A stretch of 43,680 nt of DNA, taken from contig JAVCCZ010000178.1 of assembly GCA_030765265.1 (NCBI GenBank), positions 1 to 43,680 on the forward strand, in the 5' to 3' direction. Every line of letters begins with the position of its first letter. The first letter of the stretch is position 1. The stretch comes from Candidatus Erginobacter occultus (GTDB lineage: Bacteria; Auribacterota; Erginobacteria; Erginobacterales; Erginobacteraceae). The notes under the pieces are model-generated. The model did not search any database, was not told the DNA's origin, and worked only from the letters and a program-made list of their open reading frames with translations. Positions 25,612 to 34,797 of the stretch are shown piece by piece. Made by a program: the position numbers and the translations under genes.

Positions 25612-26952
25612 ATGAAAGAGATATTCAAAGCCTACGATATCCGGGGGATCTACCCGGAAGAACTGAATGAAGGACTGGCCTACCGGATCGGGAGGGAGGC
25701 GAAAACCGTCTTCCCGGAAGGCCCGGTCGGGGTCAGCCGGGATATGCGCCAGGCGGCCCCGGCGATCAAGGAGGCTTTGATCAAGGGGATGCGAGAAGCC
25801 GGGATCGATCTCGTCGATCTCGGTTTTCTCTCCACCTGTATGCACTACTTCGCCGTCGGCCGTTACGGCTACCTCGGCGGGATCCAGGTCACCGCCTCCC
25901 ATAACCCGGCCGAGTACATCGGGATGAAGTTCGTCGGCCGGGACGCCGTCCCGATTGCCGGGGAGAGCGGCCTCGACCGGCTGGGGGAGACGGTCGGCGG
26001 CTCCTCCCCTTCCCCGCCGGCGGAGAAACCCGGCCGCCTGACCGTCGAGGAGAGAACCGGGAAAGATTACCCCGACCGGATCCGCTCCCTGATCGGGGAA
26101 CTCTCCCCCCTGAAGGTGGTGATCGACTGCTCGAGCGGGATGGCCGGGGTGGAAGTTCCCCCGGTCTTCGCGGGCCTCCCGCCCCGGATCGAGCTCCTCA
26201 ACGCCGCCCCGGACGGCACCTTCCCCATCCACGGTCCCAACCCCCTGCTGGCGGAAAACCAGGCCGAATCAGTCCGGCGGGTCAAAGAAACCGGGGCGGC
26301 GGCCGGGTTCATCTTCGACGGCGACGGCGACCGGATGGTAGTGGTCGACGAGACCGGGGAGGTGATCCCCAACGACTTCGTCACCGCGCTCCTGGCCGGG
26401 TGGTACCTGAAGCAGTACCCGGGCTCGACGATCGTCGCCGACTTCCGCTCCAGCTGGGCGGCCGAGGAGTACATCGCCGAGCGCTCCGGGGTGATGATCC
26501 GGGACCGGGTCGGCCATTCCTACCTCAAGGGGAAGATGCGGGAGACGGGGGCGGTCTTTGGCGGGGACATCGCCGGGCACTACTACTACCGGGAGAATTA
26601 TTACTCCGAATCCTCCGCCCTCACCGCCGCCAGGATCCTGGAGCTGCTGACCGCCGAGAAGACCCCGCTCTCCCGCCTCTGGCGGCCGCTGCGCAAATAC
26701 TTCTCCACCGGGGAACTCAACTACCCGGTCGCCGACCGGGAGGCCGCCCTGGCCGCGGTGGAGAAGGATTTTCAATCCGACGGGCTCGAACCCGACCGCC
26801 TCGACGGGGTGACCTTCCGGGGAGACGACTTCTGGCTCAACCTCCGCCCCTCCCACACCGAGCCCCTGGTCCGCTTTATGGCCGAGGCGAAAACTCCCGA
26901 GTGCCTGGCGGAGATCCGAACCCGGGTCGAGACTGCCCTCGCTCTTCCCTGA
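25612..26952 (+). CDS. phosphomannomutase/phosphoglucomutase (alpha-D-phosphohexomutase)
   Basis: A 446-residue enzyme with all four family domains. The phosphoserine loop is TASHNP (Ser96), the magnesium loop DGDGDR (Asp236, Asp238, Asp240), and the C-terminal phosphate-binding loop RPSHTEPLVRF. The sugar-specificity loop reads GGDIAGH, with Asp319 where GEMSGH-type enzymes have Glu. It interconverts 1- and 6-phosphohexoses for cell-wall or exopolysaccharide precursors. The start follows GGATAAAA and the repeat block, and the same YDIRGIYPEELNE N-terminus is seen in ManB-type proteins. Mannose versus glucose preference cannot be told from sequence alone. Confidence 0.93.
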   Translation: MKEIFKAYDIRGIYPEELNEGLAYRIGREAKTVFPEGPVGVSRDMRQAAPAIKEALIKGMREAGIDLVDLGFLSTCMHYFAVGRYGYLGGIQVTASHNPAEYIGMKFVGRDAVPIAGESGLDRLGETVGGSSPSPPAEKPGRLTVEERTGKDYPDRIRSLIGELSPLKVVIDCSSGMAGVEVPPVFAGLPPRIELLNAAPDGTFPIHGPNPLLAENQAESVRRVKETGAAAGFIFDGDGDRMVVVDETGEVIPNDFVTALLAGWYLKQYPGSTIVADFRSSWAAEEYIAERSGVMIRDRVGHSYLKGKMRETGAVFGGDIAGHYYYRENYYSESSALTAARILELLTAEKTPLSRLWRPLRKYFSTGELNYPVADREAALAAVEKDFQSDGLEPDRLDGVTFRGDDFWLNLRPSHTEPLVRFMAEAKTPECLAEIRTRVETALALP

Positions 26953-26995
26953 AATGAAACGGGAGGACCGGTAATACCAATCCTCCCGCTTCATT
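26953..26995 (+). terminator. possible terminator after the phosphohexomutase
   Basis: AATGAAACGGGAGGA and TCCTCCCGCTTCATT pair over 15 bases with one mismatch and a 13-base loop, right after the TGA at 26950-26952. The U-tract is weak (ATTGATTCCTT). Confidence 0.5.
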
Positions 26996-27058
26996 GATTC
27001 CTTGGGGCTGTACCCGGCCCCGGGCAAGTAACCCGGATGTCAAGTTTATTGCCCGCAG

Positions 27059-27078
27059 GCGGCTTAAAAGCCGCTTTT
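27059..27078 (+). terminator. small hairpin with T-run
   Basis: GCGGCTT and AAGCCGC form a 7-bp stem with a 2-base loop followed by TTTT. It lies in a 279-base spacer (26953-27231) between convergent genes and may serve as a second terminator; I see nothing else there. Confidence 0.45.
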
Positions 27079-27231
27079 CACCCCCAAAAACGCGGTTTTA
27101 AGGCCTTTAATGCCCGGTGTCTAAATCGCCAGGCACTGCGCGGTATTAACTTACGCAGGTCCGACCCCGGTTAACTTAATTTCCGGATTAAGCTGAAATT
27201 CGAATTGGGGACGGGGGTAAGGCAGAACCAC

Positions 27232-28638
27232 TTACCACCAGTCGGGATCAGGGGGGACACGGCGGAGGCGGAGGTGGAGGTCGCGGACGACCCGGAGGAG
27301 GAACTTGATCGCCCGCCAGTTGAGGGCCGGGAGGTGGCGGCGGAGGAAGTAGAGGATGGTGCCGGGGTCGCGCTGGATTTTTCGGACGATTCTTCTCGAG
27401 GCGGCCTGCAGGTCCGCATAGGTATCGGTCCAGGGGAGCTTGATCCAGGGCCAGGGACCTTTGATGTCCCAGTCTCCCCGGAGGGCGCCGTCCTTCTTCG
27501 CCTCCTCGTAGACCGCGGTCCCGGGGAGGGGGTAGAGGACGGGGACGAAGCCGATGATCGGTTTCGCCCGCCTCAGAAAGGCGATCGTCTCCTCCACCGT
27601 CTCCGGGGTCTCGCCGGGGAAACCGACCATAATCTCCCCGTAGCAGCCGATCCCGGCCGCCTTGGTCAGTTCCGCCGCCCGGAGGTTCTGGGCGACCGTG
27701 GTCCCCTTCCCCATCGCCTCCAGGACCCGGTCGGAGCCGGACTCGAAGCCGTAAACGATCTGCTTCACCCCGGCCGCCTTTAACTTCCGCAGCAGTTCCC
27801 CATCGACGGCATCGACCCGGGAGCGGATCTTCAGGTCGAATCGGTACCGGCCCCGGATCAGGTTCTCGGCTACCTCCAGGCAGCGGGACCGGTGAGCGGT
27901 GAAGGCGTCGTCCTGGATGTGGATCGATTTCACCCCCCGCCGCCGCAGTTCCTCGAACTCCGCCATCAGGTTCTCGACGGACCGGAATCGGCACTCCTTC
28001 TCCACTTTGAAACAGAAACGGCAGTTATGGGGGCAACCCCGGCTGCTGATCAGCATATCCAGCTTCCCCCGTCCGGCCAGGTTCTAGTAGATCCCTTCCC
28101 GGTAATAGGGGTCGAGGTAGCTCCGGTCGAGCGGGGGGAGGGCGTCGAGATCTTCGACCCGGACCGGGGGGTTGGACTCGATCCCCGATGGGGTCCGGTA
28201 AACCAGCCCGGGCACTTCCCGGGGTTCAACCTTCCCGGAGAGCAGACCGGCCAGGGCGGGAAGGGCGTGGTCGGCCTCCCCCCGGAGGGCGTAGTCGAGG
28301 TGATCGAGCTTCTCCAGGGTCCACCGGGGCCGGACGGTCGGGTGGGGTCCACCGGCGACCATTGCCGCCCGGGGGAGGTAAGTCCGCAGCCGCCGGGTGA
28401 TCCGGTCAAAGGGGACCAGGTAGGGGGTGTAGCAGGTGAGACCGACCAGGTCGGGATCGTAGTCCCGGATCCGGGCGAAGTAGGCGTCCATCCCGGAAAA
28501 CTCCCCGGCGTAGTCGAAGATCCGCGCCTCCTCCCCCGCTTCTCCGAGCTGGGTGGCCAGGCGGCAGAGGTGGAGCGGAGGGTAATACCCGGTCGACCTC
28601 CCCTGGAAGACGTCGTAAGAGACTAAAGCGATCTTCAT
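27232..28638 (-). pseudogene. B12-binding radical SAM protein interrupted by an in-frame amber codon
   Basis: One 468-codon frame runs through a TAG at 28084-28086. The first part (185 codons) is the cobalamin-binding domain: GRSTGYYPPLHLCRLATQLG, the DPDLVGLTCYT strand, GEADHALPALAGLL, and the usual linker VEDLDALPPLDRSYLDPYY. After the TAG (Tyr-TAG-Asn) the same frame continues NLAGRGKLDM, then the radical SAM cluster motif SRGCPHNCRFC (CxxxCxxC) and a complete TIM barrel (GFESGSDRVLEAMGKG; EIMVGFPGETPETVEETIAF; PVLYPLPGTAVYEEA). A single-base change in a Trp codon (TGG to TAG) would explain it. An ATG at 28056 with GGGGGA upstream could restart translation but would leave the cobalamin domain as a separate protein. 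Three other genes here end in TAG, so TAG is an ordinary stop. Substrate unknown. Confidence 0.85.
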
Positions 28639-28678
28639 ATTACTACTCCCGCCCCGAACCTCGGCGACGGTTATTATT

Positions 28679-28764
28679 AATCGCTATCGGGATCGGGATC
28701 GCTATCGTCTTTTCAACCGGTAAATCTGCCGCTTTCGATCCCGATAGCGATCCCGATAGCGATT
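28679..28764. repeat. hexamer-built inverted repeat, copy B
   Basis: A 29-base left arm (AATCGCTATCGGGATCGGG...) and a 29-base right arm (...GATCCCGATAGCGATT) pair at the outer 16 bases. Inside, the same hexamers CGATAG and CGATCC occur in a different order. It lies between the MFS stop and the start of the radical SAM gene. Confidence 0.8.
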
Positions 28765-29945
28765 CAATCCCCCCCATCCGAGCGGCGCCGGGGGCGGGCG
28801 AAGAAGAGGCCGAGGAGCGCGGTCGCCCCGGCCAGGAGATAGATCAACCGGTAGCTGCCGAACTGGGCGGCGGCGCCCCAGATCAGGGAACCGGCCCCGA
28901 TCCCGATATCGAAACTGTTGATGAAAACCCCGGTCGCCGTGCCCCGGCTGCAGGAATGGACCCGCTCGATCACCAGGGCGTTGAGGACCGGGTAAAGGAA
29001 GCAGTGCCCCAGGCCGCAGAGAAAGGCCGCCAGGATGAATACCGGCCAGGTGCCGCTGAACGCGATCAGGGCGATCCCGGCCCCGAAGACCACCAGGGCC
29101 GGGCCCAGCACCCGGACCCGGCCCAGCCGGTCGGGCAGGTGCCCGACCGTGAACCGGAAGAAGATCGTGGTCGCGGAGTAGATGGCTGAGAAAAGACCCA
29201 TCGAACCGATCCCCCGGATCCGGGAATAATCGGCAAAGAAACTGGCAAAGGCGGAGCGGCTGATGGCGAATATGATCGTCACCAGGAGTACGGCGGCCAC
29301 CCCGTGCCTCATCAGGTCACGGTAGGAAGCGCCGACCGGGGGACATTCGACCGAGGGCCGGCTCTCTCGCAGGCGAACGGCTAAGACCAGGGCAAGCAGG
29401 GAAAGAAGGCCGGCAAAGAAGAATACCCCCTGGAATCCGTCCCGCAACGGGGTGAAATACTTCATTATCATCTCCCCCGCCACGGGACCGACGGCCAGGG
29501 CGATCATCCCGGCGGTCCCGAAGATGCCGAGCGACTGGGCGAGCCGTTCCGGGGGACTGATATCGGCGGTGATCGTCCAAACCGCGGTGATGTTCCCGCC
29601 GAGGGCGATCCCCTGGAGAAGCCGCAAAAAGATCAGCCAGGGGCCGGCGGACCGCACGGTAAGAAAGGCGAAGATGGCGGCGGTATTGAGGAGGGTGGAG
29701 AAGATCAGAACTTTTTTCCTTCCCCCCCGGTCCATCGCGCGGCCCCAGAAAAACCGGCTGGCCACCGACCCGAGCGGGACCGCGCCCATCGCCAGGCCGA
29801 TCATCATCGCCCCCCCGCCCAGCTCGTCGATCAGGATCGGGAGCACCAGGAAGATGGTCATCGTGGTCATCACCAGGAAGAAGATCACGGTGACCAGGAA
29901 AAAATCCCCGGTGAAGAAAGACTGGTTGGAAGCTCGGGGGGACAT
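28764..29945 (-). CDS. MFS family transporter
   Basis: A 393-residue protein with about 12 membrane helices and the MFS layout: a first-half motif A-like loop (RFFWGRAMDRGGRKKVLI) and the matching second-half loop (TVGHLPDRLGRVRVLG). Helix 4 has RLLQGIALGGNITAV, as in drug or sugar exporters. The substrate cannot be inferred; neighbours give no hint. ATG 29943-29945. Its stop lies at the edge of the hexamer repeat copy B, and the upstream spacer (29946-30016) carries a remnant of the palindrome family. Confidence 0.9.
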   Translation of the reverse strand: MSPRASNQSFFTGDFFLVTVIFFLVMTTMTIFLVLPILIDELGGGAMMIGLAMGAVPLGSVASRFFWGRAMDRGGRKKVLIFSTLLNTAAIFAFLTVRSAGPWLIFLRLLQGIALGGNITAVWTITADISPPERLAQSLGIFGTAGMIALAVGPVAGEMIMKYFTPLRDGFQGVFFFAGLLSLLALVLAVRLRESRPSVECPPVGASYRDLMRHGVAAVLLVTIIFAISRSAFASFFADYSRIRGIGSMGLFSAIYSATTIFFRFTVGHLPDRLGRVRVLGPALVVFGAGIALIAFSGTWPVFILAAFLCGLGHCFLYPVLNALVIERVHSCSRGTATGVFINSFDIGIGAGSLIWGAAAQFGSYRLIYLLAGATALLGLFFARPRRRSDGGD

Positions 29946-29980
29946 AGTATGGTATTGAATAATTAAGATCGCGCCGTCCC

Positions 29981-30011
29981 CCTCATTCCGTTCGGGGTCC
30001 TCGCGATGACA
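29981..30011. repeat. truncated half of the TGTCATTGCGAGGA palindrome
   Basis: Thirty-one bases match the right arm of the element at 22325-22355 at 26 positions, including TTCGTTCGG-like and TCCTCGCGATGACA. The left arm is absent, so this is a decayed or partial copy. Confidence 0.55.
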
Positions 30012-30016
30012 GTTCT

Positions 30017-30808
30017 CTAAAGCCCGCGGCCGGGGGGGAAGAAGAGTCTCCGGGCGTTTTCACCGGTGACCCGGGCCACCTCTTCTTCGGAAACGTCTTT
30101 CAGGGAGGCCAGGGACCGGAGGGAATAAACCACGTCGGCCGGCTCGGTCGGGATCCGTTCCCCGCCCACCCGCCGGGGGACCGGGCAGTCGGTCTCCAGG
30201 ACGATCCGTTCCAGGGGGGCGGCGGCCAGGACCGCCCGCAGTTCCGGGCTGCCGGCGGCGGCCGGGGTGGCAGAGATGTAATGCCCGGCGGCGATGATCC
30301 CGTCCAGGACCTCCAGCGGCCCGGTGTACCAGTGAAAGAGCGCCCGGCCCACCCCCTCCTCCTCGACCAGCCGAAGGGCGTCGGCCCAGGCCCCCCGGCT
30401 GTGAACGATCGGGACCAGGGAATACTGATTGGCCTTTCTCAACTGGAGCCGGAAGGCTTCCTGCTGGAGGGTCTTGACCCGCTCCCGGCCGGGGGCCTTC
30501 TTCCGCAGTTCCCGGACCCAGTAGTCGAGACCGATCTCGCCCAGGGCGGCCAGTGCGGAATGATTCTCGTCGATCAGTTCCAGGATCGAGGCGATCTCCG
30601 CCTCGGTCACCTCGTCGGGGTAGAGCCCGACCGCGGGGACGATCTCCGGGGAAGAATACTGCCGGGCGATCTCAAGGATCCGGCGGCTGGTGGCGGTATT
30701 AATCCCCACCCCGACGATCCCCGAAACGCCGGCCGCCACCGCCCGCTCCAGGACCGGTCCCGGGTCATCAAACTCGTCGAGATGGGCGTGGCAGTCAATC
30801 AGGTTCAT
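30017..30808 (-). CDS. TatD family metal-dependent hydrolase
   Basis: A 263-residue TIM-barrel protein of normal TatD length. The metal ligands are in place: His7 and His9 (DCHAHLDEF), Glu91 (GEIGLDYW), His136 (VPIVHSRG), His159 (FHWYTG) and Asp207 (LETDCPVPR). TatD proteins are divalent-metal DNases or related hydrolases linked to DNA repair and quality control. ATG 30806-30808. It lies 41 bases downstream of recJ on the same strand, with a phrase repeat between, so it may belong to the pyk-recJ transcript. Confidence 0.92.
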   Translation of the reverse strand: MNLIDCHAHLDEFDDPGPVLERAVAAGVSGIVGVGINTATSRRILEIARQYSSPEIVPAVGLYPDEVTEAEIASILELIDENHSALAALGEIGLDYWVRELRKKAPGRERVKTLQQEAFRLQLRKANQYSLVPIVHSRGAWADALRLVEEEGVGRALFHWYTGPLEVLDGIIAAGHYISATPAAAGSPELRAVLAAAPLERIVLETDCPVPRRVGGERIPTEPADVVYSLRSLASLKDVSEEEVARVTGENARRLFFPPGRGL

Positions 30809-30811
30809 ACT

Positions 30812-30850
30812 GTAAAGTGTCTAAAGTTTGAAGTGCCTAAAGTTCAAAGT
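30812..30850. repeat. AAAGTGTCTAAAGTTTGAAGT phrase repeat between recJ and tatD
   Basis: Degenerate copies of (T/C)TAAAGT(T/G)(T/C)AAAGT fill the 41-base spacer. The array resembles the one at 11101-11131 between the two primase-like genes. Confidence 0.5.
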
Positions 30851-32571
30851 TATTGCCGGGCACCGCCGGGCGGGCGGGACAAACCGGAATGGAAGTCTTT
30901 CAGGATCAACTGGACCCGGCGGCGGCCGCGGAAGTTATCGGCCTTGAGCTGGAAGGCAAGATCGAGCGGGCCGGCGTCCAGTTCCTCCGCCCGGTCAGCC
31001 ATCCCCCAACCGAGGCAGTCCCATTCTTCCGGGGAGGCGGGGAGGTTGAACTTAAGGTGGCTTTTCGTCTTCCCGATCACCCGCGGCGGCGAGATCAACT
31101 TCTCTATCGTGGTCGTAAAGACCGGCCGGGGGTTCCCCGCCCCGCAGGGTTCAAGGCGGGCGAGTTCTTCGAAAAGCTCGAGGCCGATCTCTTCCGGCTC
31201 GAGGACGGCGTCGACTTCCAGCTCCGGGACCGGTTCTTTTCCCCCCAGATCCTCACTGGCGGCGGCCTGGAAGGCCCGGCGGAATTCGTCGATCCGGGGA
31301 GCCTCGATCCTTAAACCCGCGGCGGCCCGGTGGCCGCCGAAAGAGAGGAGGTGCTCCCGGCAGCGGCTGATCGCGGCGAAGAGGTTGAAGCCGGGGATCG
31401 AGCGCGCGGAACCGGAGCCCGCCTCCCCTTCCAATCCGATCACCACCGTCGGGCGGTAGTATTTCTCCTGGATCTTCGAGGCGACGATTCCCACGATCCC
31501 CTTGTTCCAACCCTGCCCCGCGACCACGATCCCCAGCCCCAGGTGGCGGGGACGGTCGGCCTCGATCATCGTCTCGGCCTCCCGGAAGATCGCGGCCTGC
31601 TCGGCCCGCCGCTCCCGGTTGAGCCGGTCGAGCCGGGCCGCCAGTCCGGCCAGCTCCACTCCGTCGGAGGAGGTGAGCAGCCGCCGGGCCAGTTCGACTT
31701 CTCCCATCCGGCCGGCGGCGTTGAGACGGGGAGCGATCTGGAAGGCGAGGTTATAGGCGGTCATTGGACCCGGCTCGACCCCGGCCGCGTCGAGCAGGGC
31801 CCGCAGCCCGGGGTGGGGCCGCCGGGCGAGGAAGTGGAGCCCGACGGCGGCCAGAACCCGGTTCTCGTCGACCAAAGGCGTGACATCGGCCACCGTGCCC
31901 AGGGCGGCCAGCTGGTAGAGTTTCTCCCAGTCCAGCTTCACCCGCCATTGGTCCTTCCCGCCGTGGAGGAACTTGAAGACCACCCCGGCCGCGGCCAACC
32001 CCTTGAAGGGGTAATCACAGTCCTCCCGGCTGGGGTTGAGGACGGCGAAAGCTTTCGGGAGCGGCCCGGTGGGACGGTGATGGTCGATCACGATCACGTC
32101 GAGACCGCGGCTTTGGGCGTATTCGATCTCGGCGGCGGCCTCGGTCCCGCAGTCCAGGGTGAGCAGAAGCCCGGCCCCGAATTCCAGGGCCCGCTCCACC
32201 CCCGCCCGGTTGAGGCCGTATCCTTCCCGGAGCCGGTGGGGCTGGCCGACCCGGTAGGAAACCCCGGCCGCTTCCAGCAAGGCGACGATCTGGGCGATCG
32301 AGGTCAGGCCGTCGACGTCGTAATCGCCAAAGACATAGACCCGTTCGTTTTCGGCCAGGGCTTTCCCCATCCGCTCCACCGCCCGGTCCATATCTTTCAG
32401 GAGATAGGGGTTTCTCAACTGGTCCGGGTGGGGGAATAGAAACCGGCGGGCGGATTCCTCGTCTCCGTAACCCCGGGCGACCAGGAGGCGGGCCAGGGGA
32501 AGGGAGACCCCGAGGGCGGAAACCAGGGAGCGGGCCGCGGGATCGTCGGGGGATTGGTAACGCCAGATCAT
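30850..32571 (-). CDS. recJ: single-stranded-DNA-specific exonuclease RecJ
   Basis: A 573-residue protein of normal RecJ length. The DHH phosphoesterase core has motif I GDYDVDGLTS (Asp83, Asp85, Asp87) and motif III VIDHHRPTG (Asp163, His164, His165). The DHHA1 and OB-fold-like C-terminal parts carry GWNKGIVGIVASKI and FGGHRAAAGLRIE. RecJ degrades single-stranded DNA 5' to 3' in recombination and repair. ATG 32569-32571 follows GGCGGT and lies 14 bases after the site-2 protease stop, so co-transcription with pyk and the protease is likely. Confidence 0.96.
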   Translation of the reverse strand: MIWRYQSPDDPAARSLVSALGVSLPLARLLVARGYGDEESARRFLFPHPDQLRNPYLLKDMDRAVERMGKALAENERVYVFGDYDVDGLTSIAQIVALLEAAGVSYRVGQPHRLREGYGLNRAGVERALEFGAGLLLTLDCGTEAAAEIEYAQSRGLDVIVIDHHRPTGPLPKAFAVLNPSREDCDYPFKGLAAAGVVFKFLHGGKDQWRVKLDWEKLYQLAALGTVADVTPLVDENRVLAAVGLHFLARRPHPGLRALLDAAGVEPGPMTAYNLAFQIAPRLNAAGRMGEVELARRLLTSSDGVELAGLAARLDRLNRERRAEQAAIFREAETMIEADRPRHLGLGIVVAGQGWNKGIVGIVASKIQEKYYRPTVVIGLEGEAGSGSARSIPGFNLFAAISRCREHLLSFGGHRAAAGLRIEAPRIDEFRRAFQAAASEDLGGKEPVPELEVDAVLEPEEIGLELFEELARLEPCGAGNPRPVFTTTIEKLISPPRVIGKTKSHLKFNLPASPEEWDCLGWGMADRAEELDAGPLDLAFQLKADNFRGRRRVQLILKDFHSGLSRPPGGARQ

Positions 32572-32585
32572 ACCGCCGTCAGCCC

Positions 32586-33260
32586 TCAGACCAGAAACCC
32601 GACCTGGATCCGGAACAAAATATCCCGGACCGCGAAGGTGGGAGCAAAGAGAAGAGAGAAGAGACCGCCCGGGATGGGGAGGAGATCGCCGAGAAATATG
32701 ACCCCGATCAGGACCATAAAACCGTAACGGGAGAACCGGAGATAGGCGGCCTTGGCCTCACCCCTGAGGAAGTAAGCCAGGATATGGGAACCGTCAAGCG
32801 GGGGTATGGGGAGGAGGTTGAAATTAGCCAGCAGGAGGTTGATGAAGATCACGATATTGAGCAATTCCAGCAGCTTGATGACCGCCGCCGTCCCGGTCGC
32901 CCGGTAGATCCCGATTAAAACCAGGGAGAGGAGGAAGGCGGCCAGGGCCAGCAGGAGGTTGGCGGCGGCCCCGGCGGCGGAGACCAGGACGTTGTCCCGC
33001 TCCCCGCCCCGGAAGAGGTAGGGGTTGACCGGGACCGGTTTGGCTCCCCCGAAGACCGGGCCGCCGGAGACGATCAGGAGCAGGGGGAGGATGATCGTCA
33101 TAAAGGGGTCGATATGGGGGATCGGGTTAAAGGTCAGGCGGCCGGCGTCCCGGGCGGTGGGGTCGCCGCAGCGGAGCGCCGTCCAGCCGTGGGCGATCTC
33201 GTGGACGATCACCGAGAAGAGCAGGATCGGCAGGACTATGATGATCTGGGAGAAGTCCAT
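32586..33260 (-). CDS. site-2 protease family (M50) membrane peptidase
   Basis: A 224-residue membrane protein of the short M50 type common beside recJ, pyk or trpS in bacteria. The zinc motif HEIAH lies in the first helix (His20, Glu21, His24), and the third ligand is in NLLPIPPLDGS (Asp156). There are six or so membrane helices. It cleaves membrane-bound substrates within the bilayer; the substrate is unknown. Its ATG (33258-33260) overlaps the pyk stop by one base (TGATG), so translation is coupled. Confidence 0.93.
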   Translation of the reverse strand: MDFSQIIIVLPILLFSVIVHEIAHGWTALRCGDPTARDAGRLTFNPIPHIDPFMTIILPLLLIVSGGPVFGGAKPVPVNPYLFRGGERDNVLVSAAGAAANLLLALAAFLLSLVLIGIYRATGTAAVIKLLELLNIVIFINLLLANFNLLPIPPLDGSHILAYFLRGEAKAAYLRFSRYGFMVLIGVIFLGDLLPIPGGLFSLLFAPTFAVRDILFRIQVGFLV

Positions 33261-34708
33261 CAGAAGGTCTTATCCGGCTGGCCGATCGTCACCACCCGGA
33301 TCACGTTGGTATGGCCGGGGTGGTTGATCGGGACCCCGGCGGTGACCACCGCCCGGTCGCCTTTTTTCAGTTGTCCGGATTTCAACCCGGCGGCCGTGGC
33401 CCGCGCGATCATCTCCTCGAAATTTTTCGGGGCCGGGATCAGGATCGCCTCGGTACCCCAGGTCAGGGCGAGCGAACGGTAAACCTCCTCGCTCGAGGTC
33501 ACGGCCAGGATCGGGGCGGCCGGTCGGTACTTGGCCACCCGCCGGGCGGCGGAACCGCTGGCGGTGTGGACGATGATCCGGTCGGCGTTGATCCCGGCGG
33601 CGAGGAAGCAGGCCGAGCGGGCCACCGACTCCTCGACCGGGAGCATCTCCTGCTCTTCGAGCATCCGGCCGATCCAGTCCCGGATCCACTTCCGGTAAAC
33701 CGGGTCGGCTTCCACCTCGCCCGCGATCGAAGCCATCGCCTCCACCGCCCGGACCGGGTATTTCCCGGCCGCGGTCTCTTCCGAGAGCATCACGGCGTCG
33801 GTCCCGTCGAAGATCGCCCCGGCCACGTCAGAGACCTCGGCCCGGGTCGGGCGGGGGCTGGAGACCATCGACATCATCATCTGGGTGGCGGTGATCACCG
33901 GCTTGCCCGCCCGATGAGCCTGGAAGATGATCTTTTTCTGGATGATCGGGACCTCGGCGAAGGGGATCTCCACCCCCAGGTCGCCCCGGGCGACCATAAC
34001 CCCGTCGGCGGCGGCGATGATCTCCCCGATATTTTCCACGGCCTGGGGTTTTTCGATCTTGGCGATCAGGGGGGTCGAACAGCGCCGCCGCTTCAGCCAG
34101 TTTCGGACCTCGGCGACCTCGGCCCCGGTCCGGACAAAGGAGAGCCCGATAAAATCCAGCCCCTGGCGGGCGATGAACTTCAGGTCTTGCTTGTCCTTTT
34201 CGGTCAGGATCGGGATCCCCGACGACCGGGTGGGGAGGTTGATCCCCTTGCGGGAACTGAGGGTACCGCCGATGGTCACCCGGCAGTTGATCCGATCGGG
34301 CGAGATGGAGAGAACCTCCAGCTCCAGCGATCCGTCGGAGAGGAGGATGATGTCGCCTTTCTTCACCAGCCGGGGAAGATCCAGGTAACTGACCGAGACC
34401 GCCTCGGCATCGCCGGGGACATCACGGCTGGTGAGGACGAATTTCCGCCCGGTCTCCAGTTCCACCGCCCCCCCGGCGATCTCGCCGATCCGGATCTTGG
34501 GTCCGGCGATATCGGCCAGGATCGCCACCGGTCGGGCAAGGCGATTGGCCGTCTCCCGAATCAGCCTGATCCGGGCTGAGTGATCCCGCTCGGTGCCGTG
34601 GGAGAAGTTGAGGCGGGCCACGTCCATCCCCGCTTTGATCAGCTTCTCGATAACTTCCGGGGAACTCGACGCCGGCCCGAGCGTGCAGACAATCCTGGTC
34701 TTTTTCAT
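33260..34708 (-). CDS. pyk: pyruvate kinase
   Basis: A 482-residue enzyme of normal length. The N-terminus MKKTRIVCTLGPASSSPEV and the ARLNFSHG segment are typical; the active-site signature is IAKIEKPQAVENIGEII followed by GVMVARGDLGVEIP, with the B-domain and a complete C-terminal domain (TASGSAARRVAKYRPAAPIL). It converts phosphoenolpyruvate and ADP to pyruvate and ATP. ATG follows AGGAATACAAG. A 28-bp hairpin (copy C) ends at the position just upstream of the ribosome site, which may affect expression. First gene of the series with the site-2 protease and recJ. Confidence 0.97.
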   Translation of the reverse strand: MKKTRIVCTLGPASSSPEVIEKLIKAGMDVARLNFSHGTERDHSARIRLIRETANRLARPVAILADIAGPKIRIGEIAGGAVELETGRKFVLTSRDVPGDAEAVSVSYLDLPRLVKKGDIILLSDGSLELEVLSISPDRINCRVTIGGTLSSRKGINLPTRSSGIPILTEKDKQDLKFIARQGLDFIGLSFVRTGAEVAEVRNWLKRRRCSTPLIAKIEKPQAVENIGEIIAAADGVMVARGDLGVEIPFAEVPIIQKKIIFQAHRAGKPVITATQMMMSMVSSPRPTRAEVSDVAGAIFDGTDAVMLSEETAAGKYPVRAVEAMASIAGEVEADPVYRKWIRDWIGRMLEEQEMLPVEESVARSACFLAAGINADRIIVHTASGSAARRVAKYRPAAPILAVTSSEEVYRSLALTWGTEAILIPAPKNFEEMIARATAAGLKSGQLKKGDRAVVTAGVPINHPGHTNVIRVVTIGQPDKTF

Positions 34709-34719
34709 CTTGTATTCCT

Positions 34720-34797
34720 AATCGCTATCGGGATCGCTATCGCTATCGGCTTTTAAATGACTATCGATCCCGATAGCGATAGCGATCCCGATAGCGA
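34720..34797. repeat. hexamer-built inverted repeat, copy C, perfect 28-bp stem
   Basis: TCGCTATCGGGATCGCTATC... at 34722-34749 pairs perfectly over 28 bases with 34770-34797; the loop is 20 bases. It lies in the divergent spacer between pyk and the ion channel gene, where no terminator is needed. Confidence 0.9.

Noticed and set aside
26953-27231. A tRNA or small RNA gene
   Set aside because: The spacer contains hairpins, but no T-loop-like segment or cloverleaf could be built.
28084-28086. General reassignment of TAG to a sense codon
   Set aside because: exbD, tatD and the RND gene end with TAG at the expected family length, so TAG acts as a stop in this genome.
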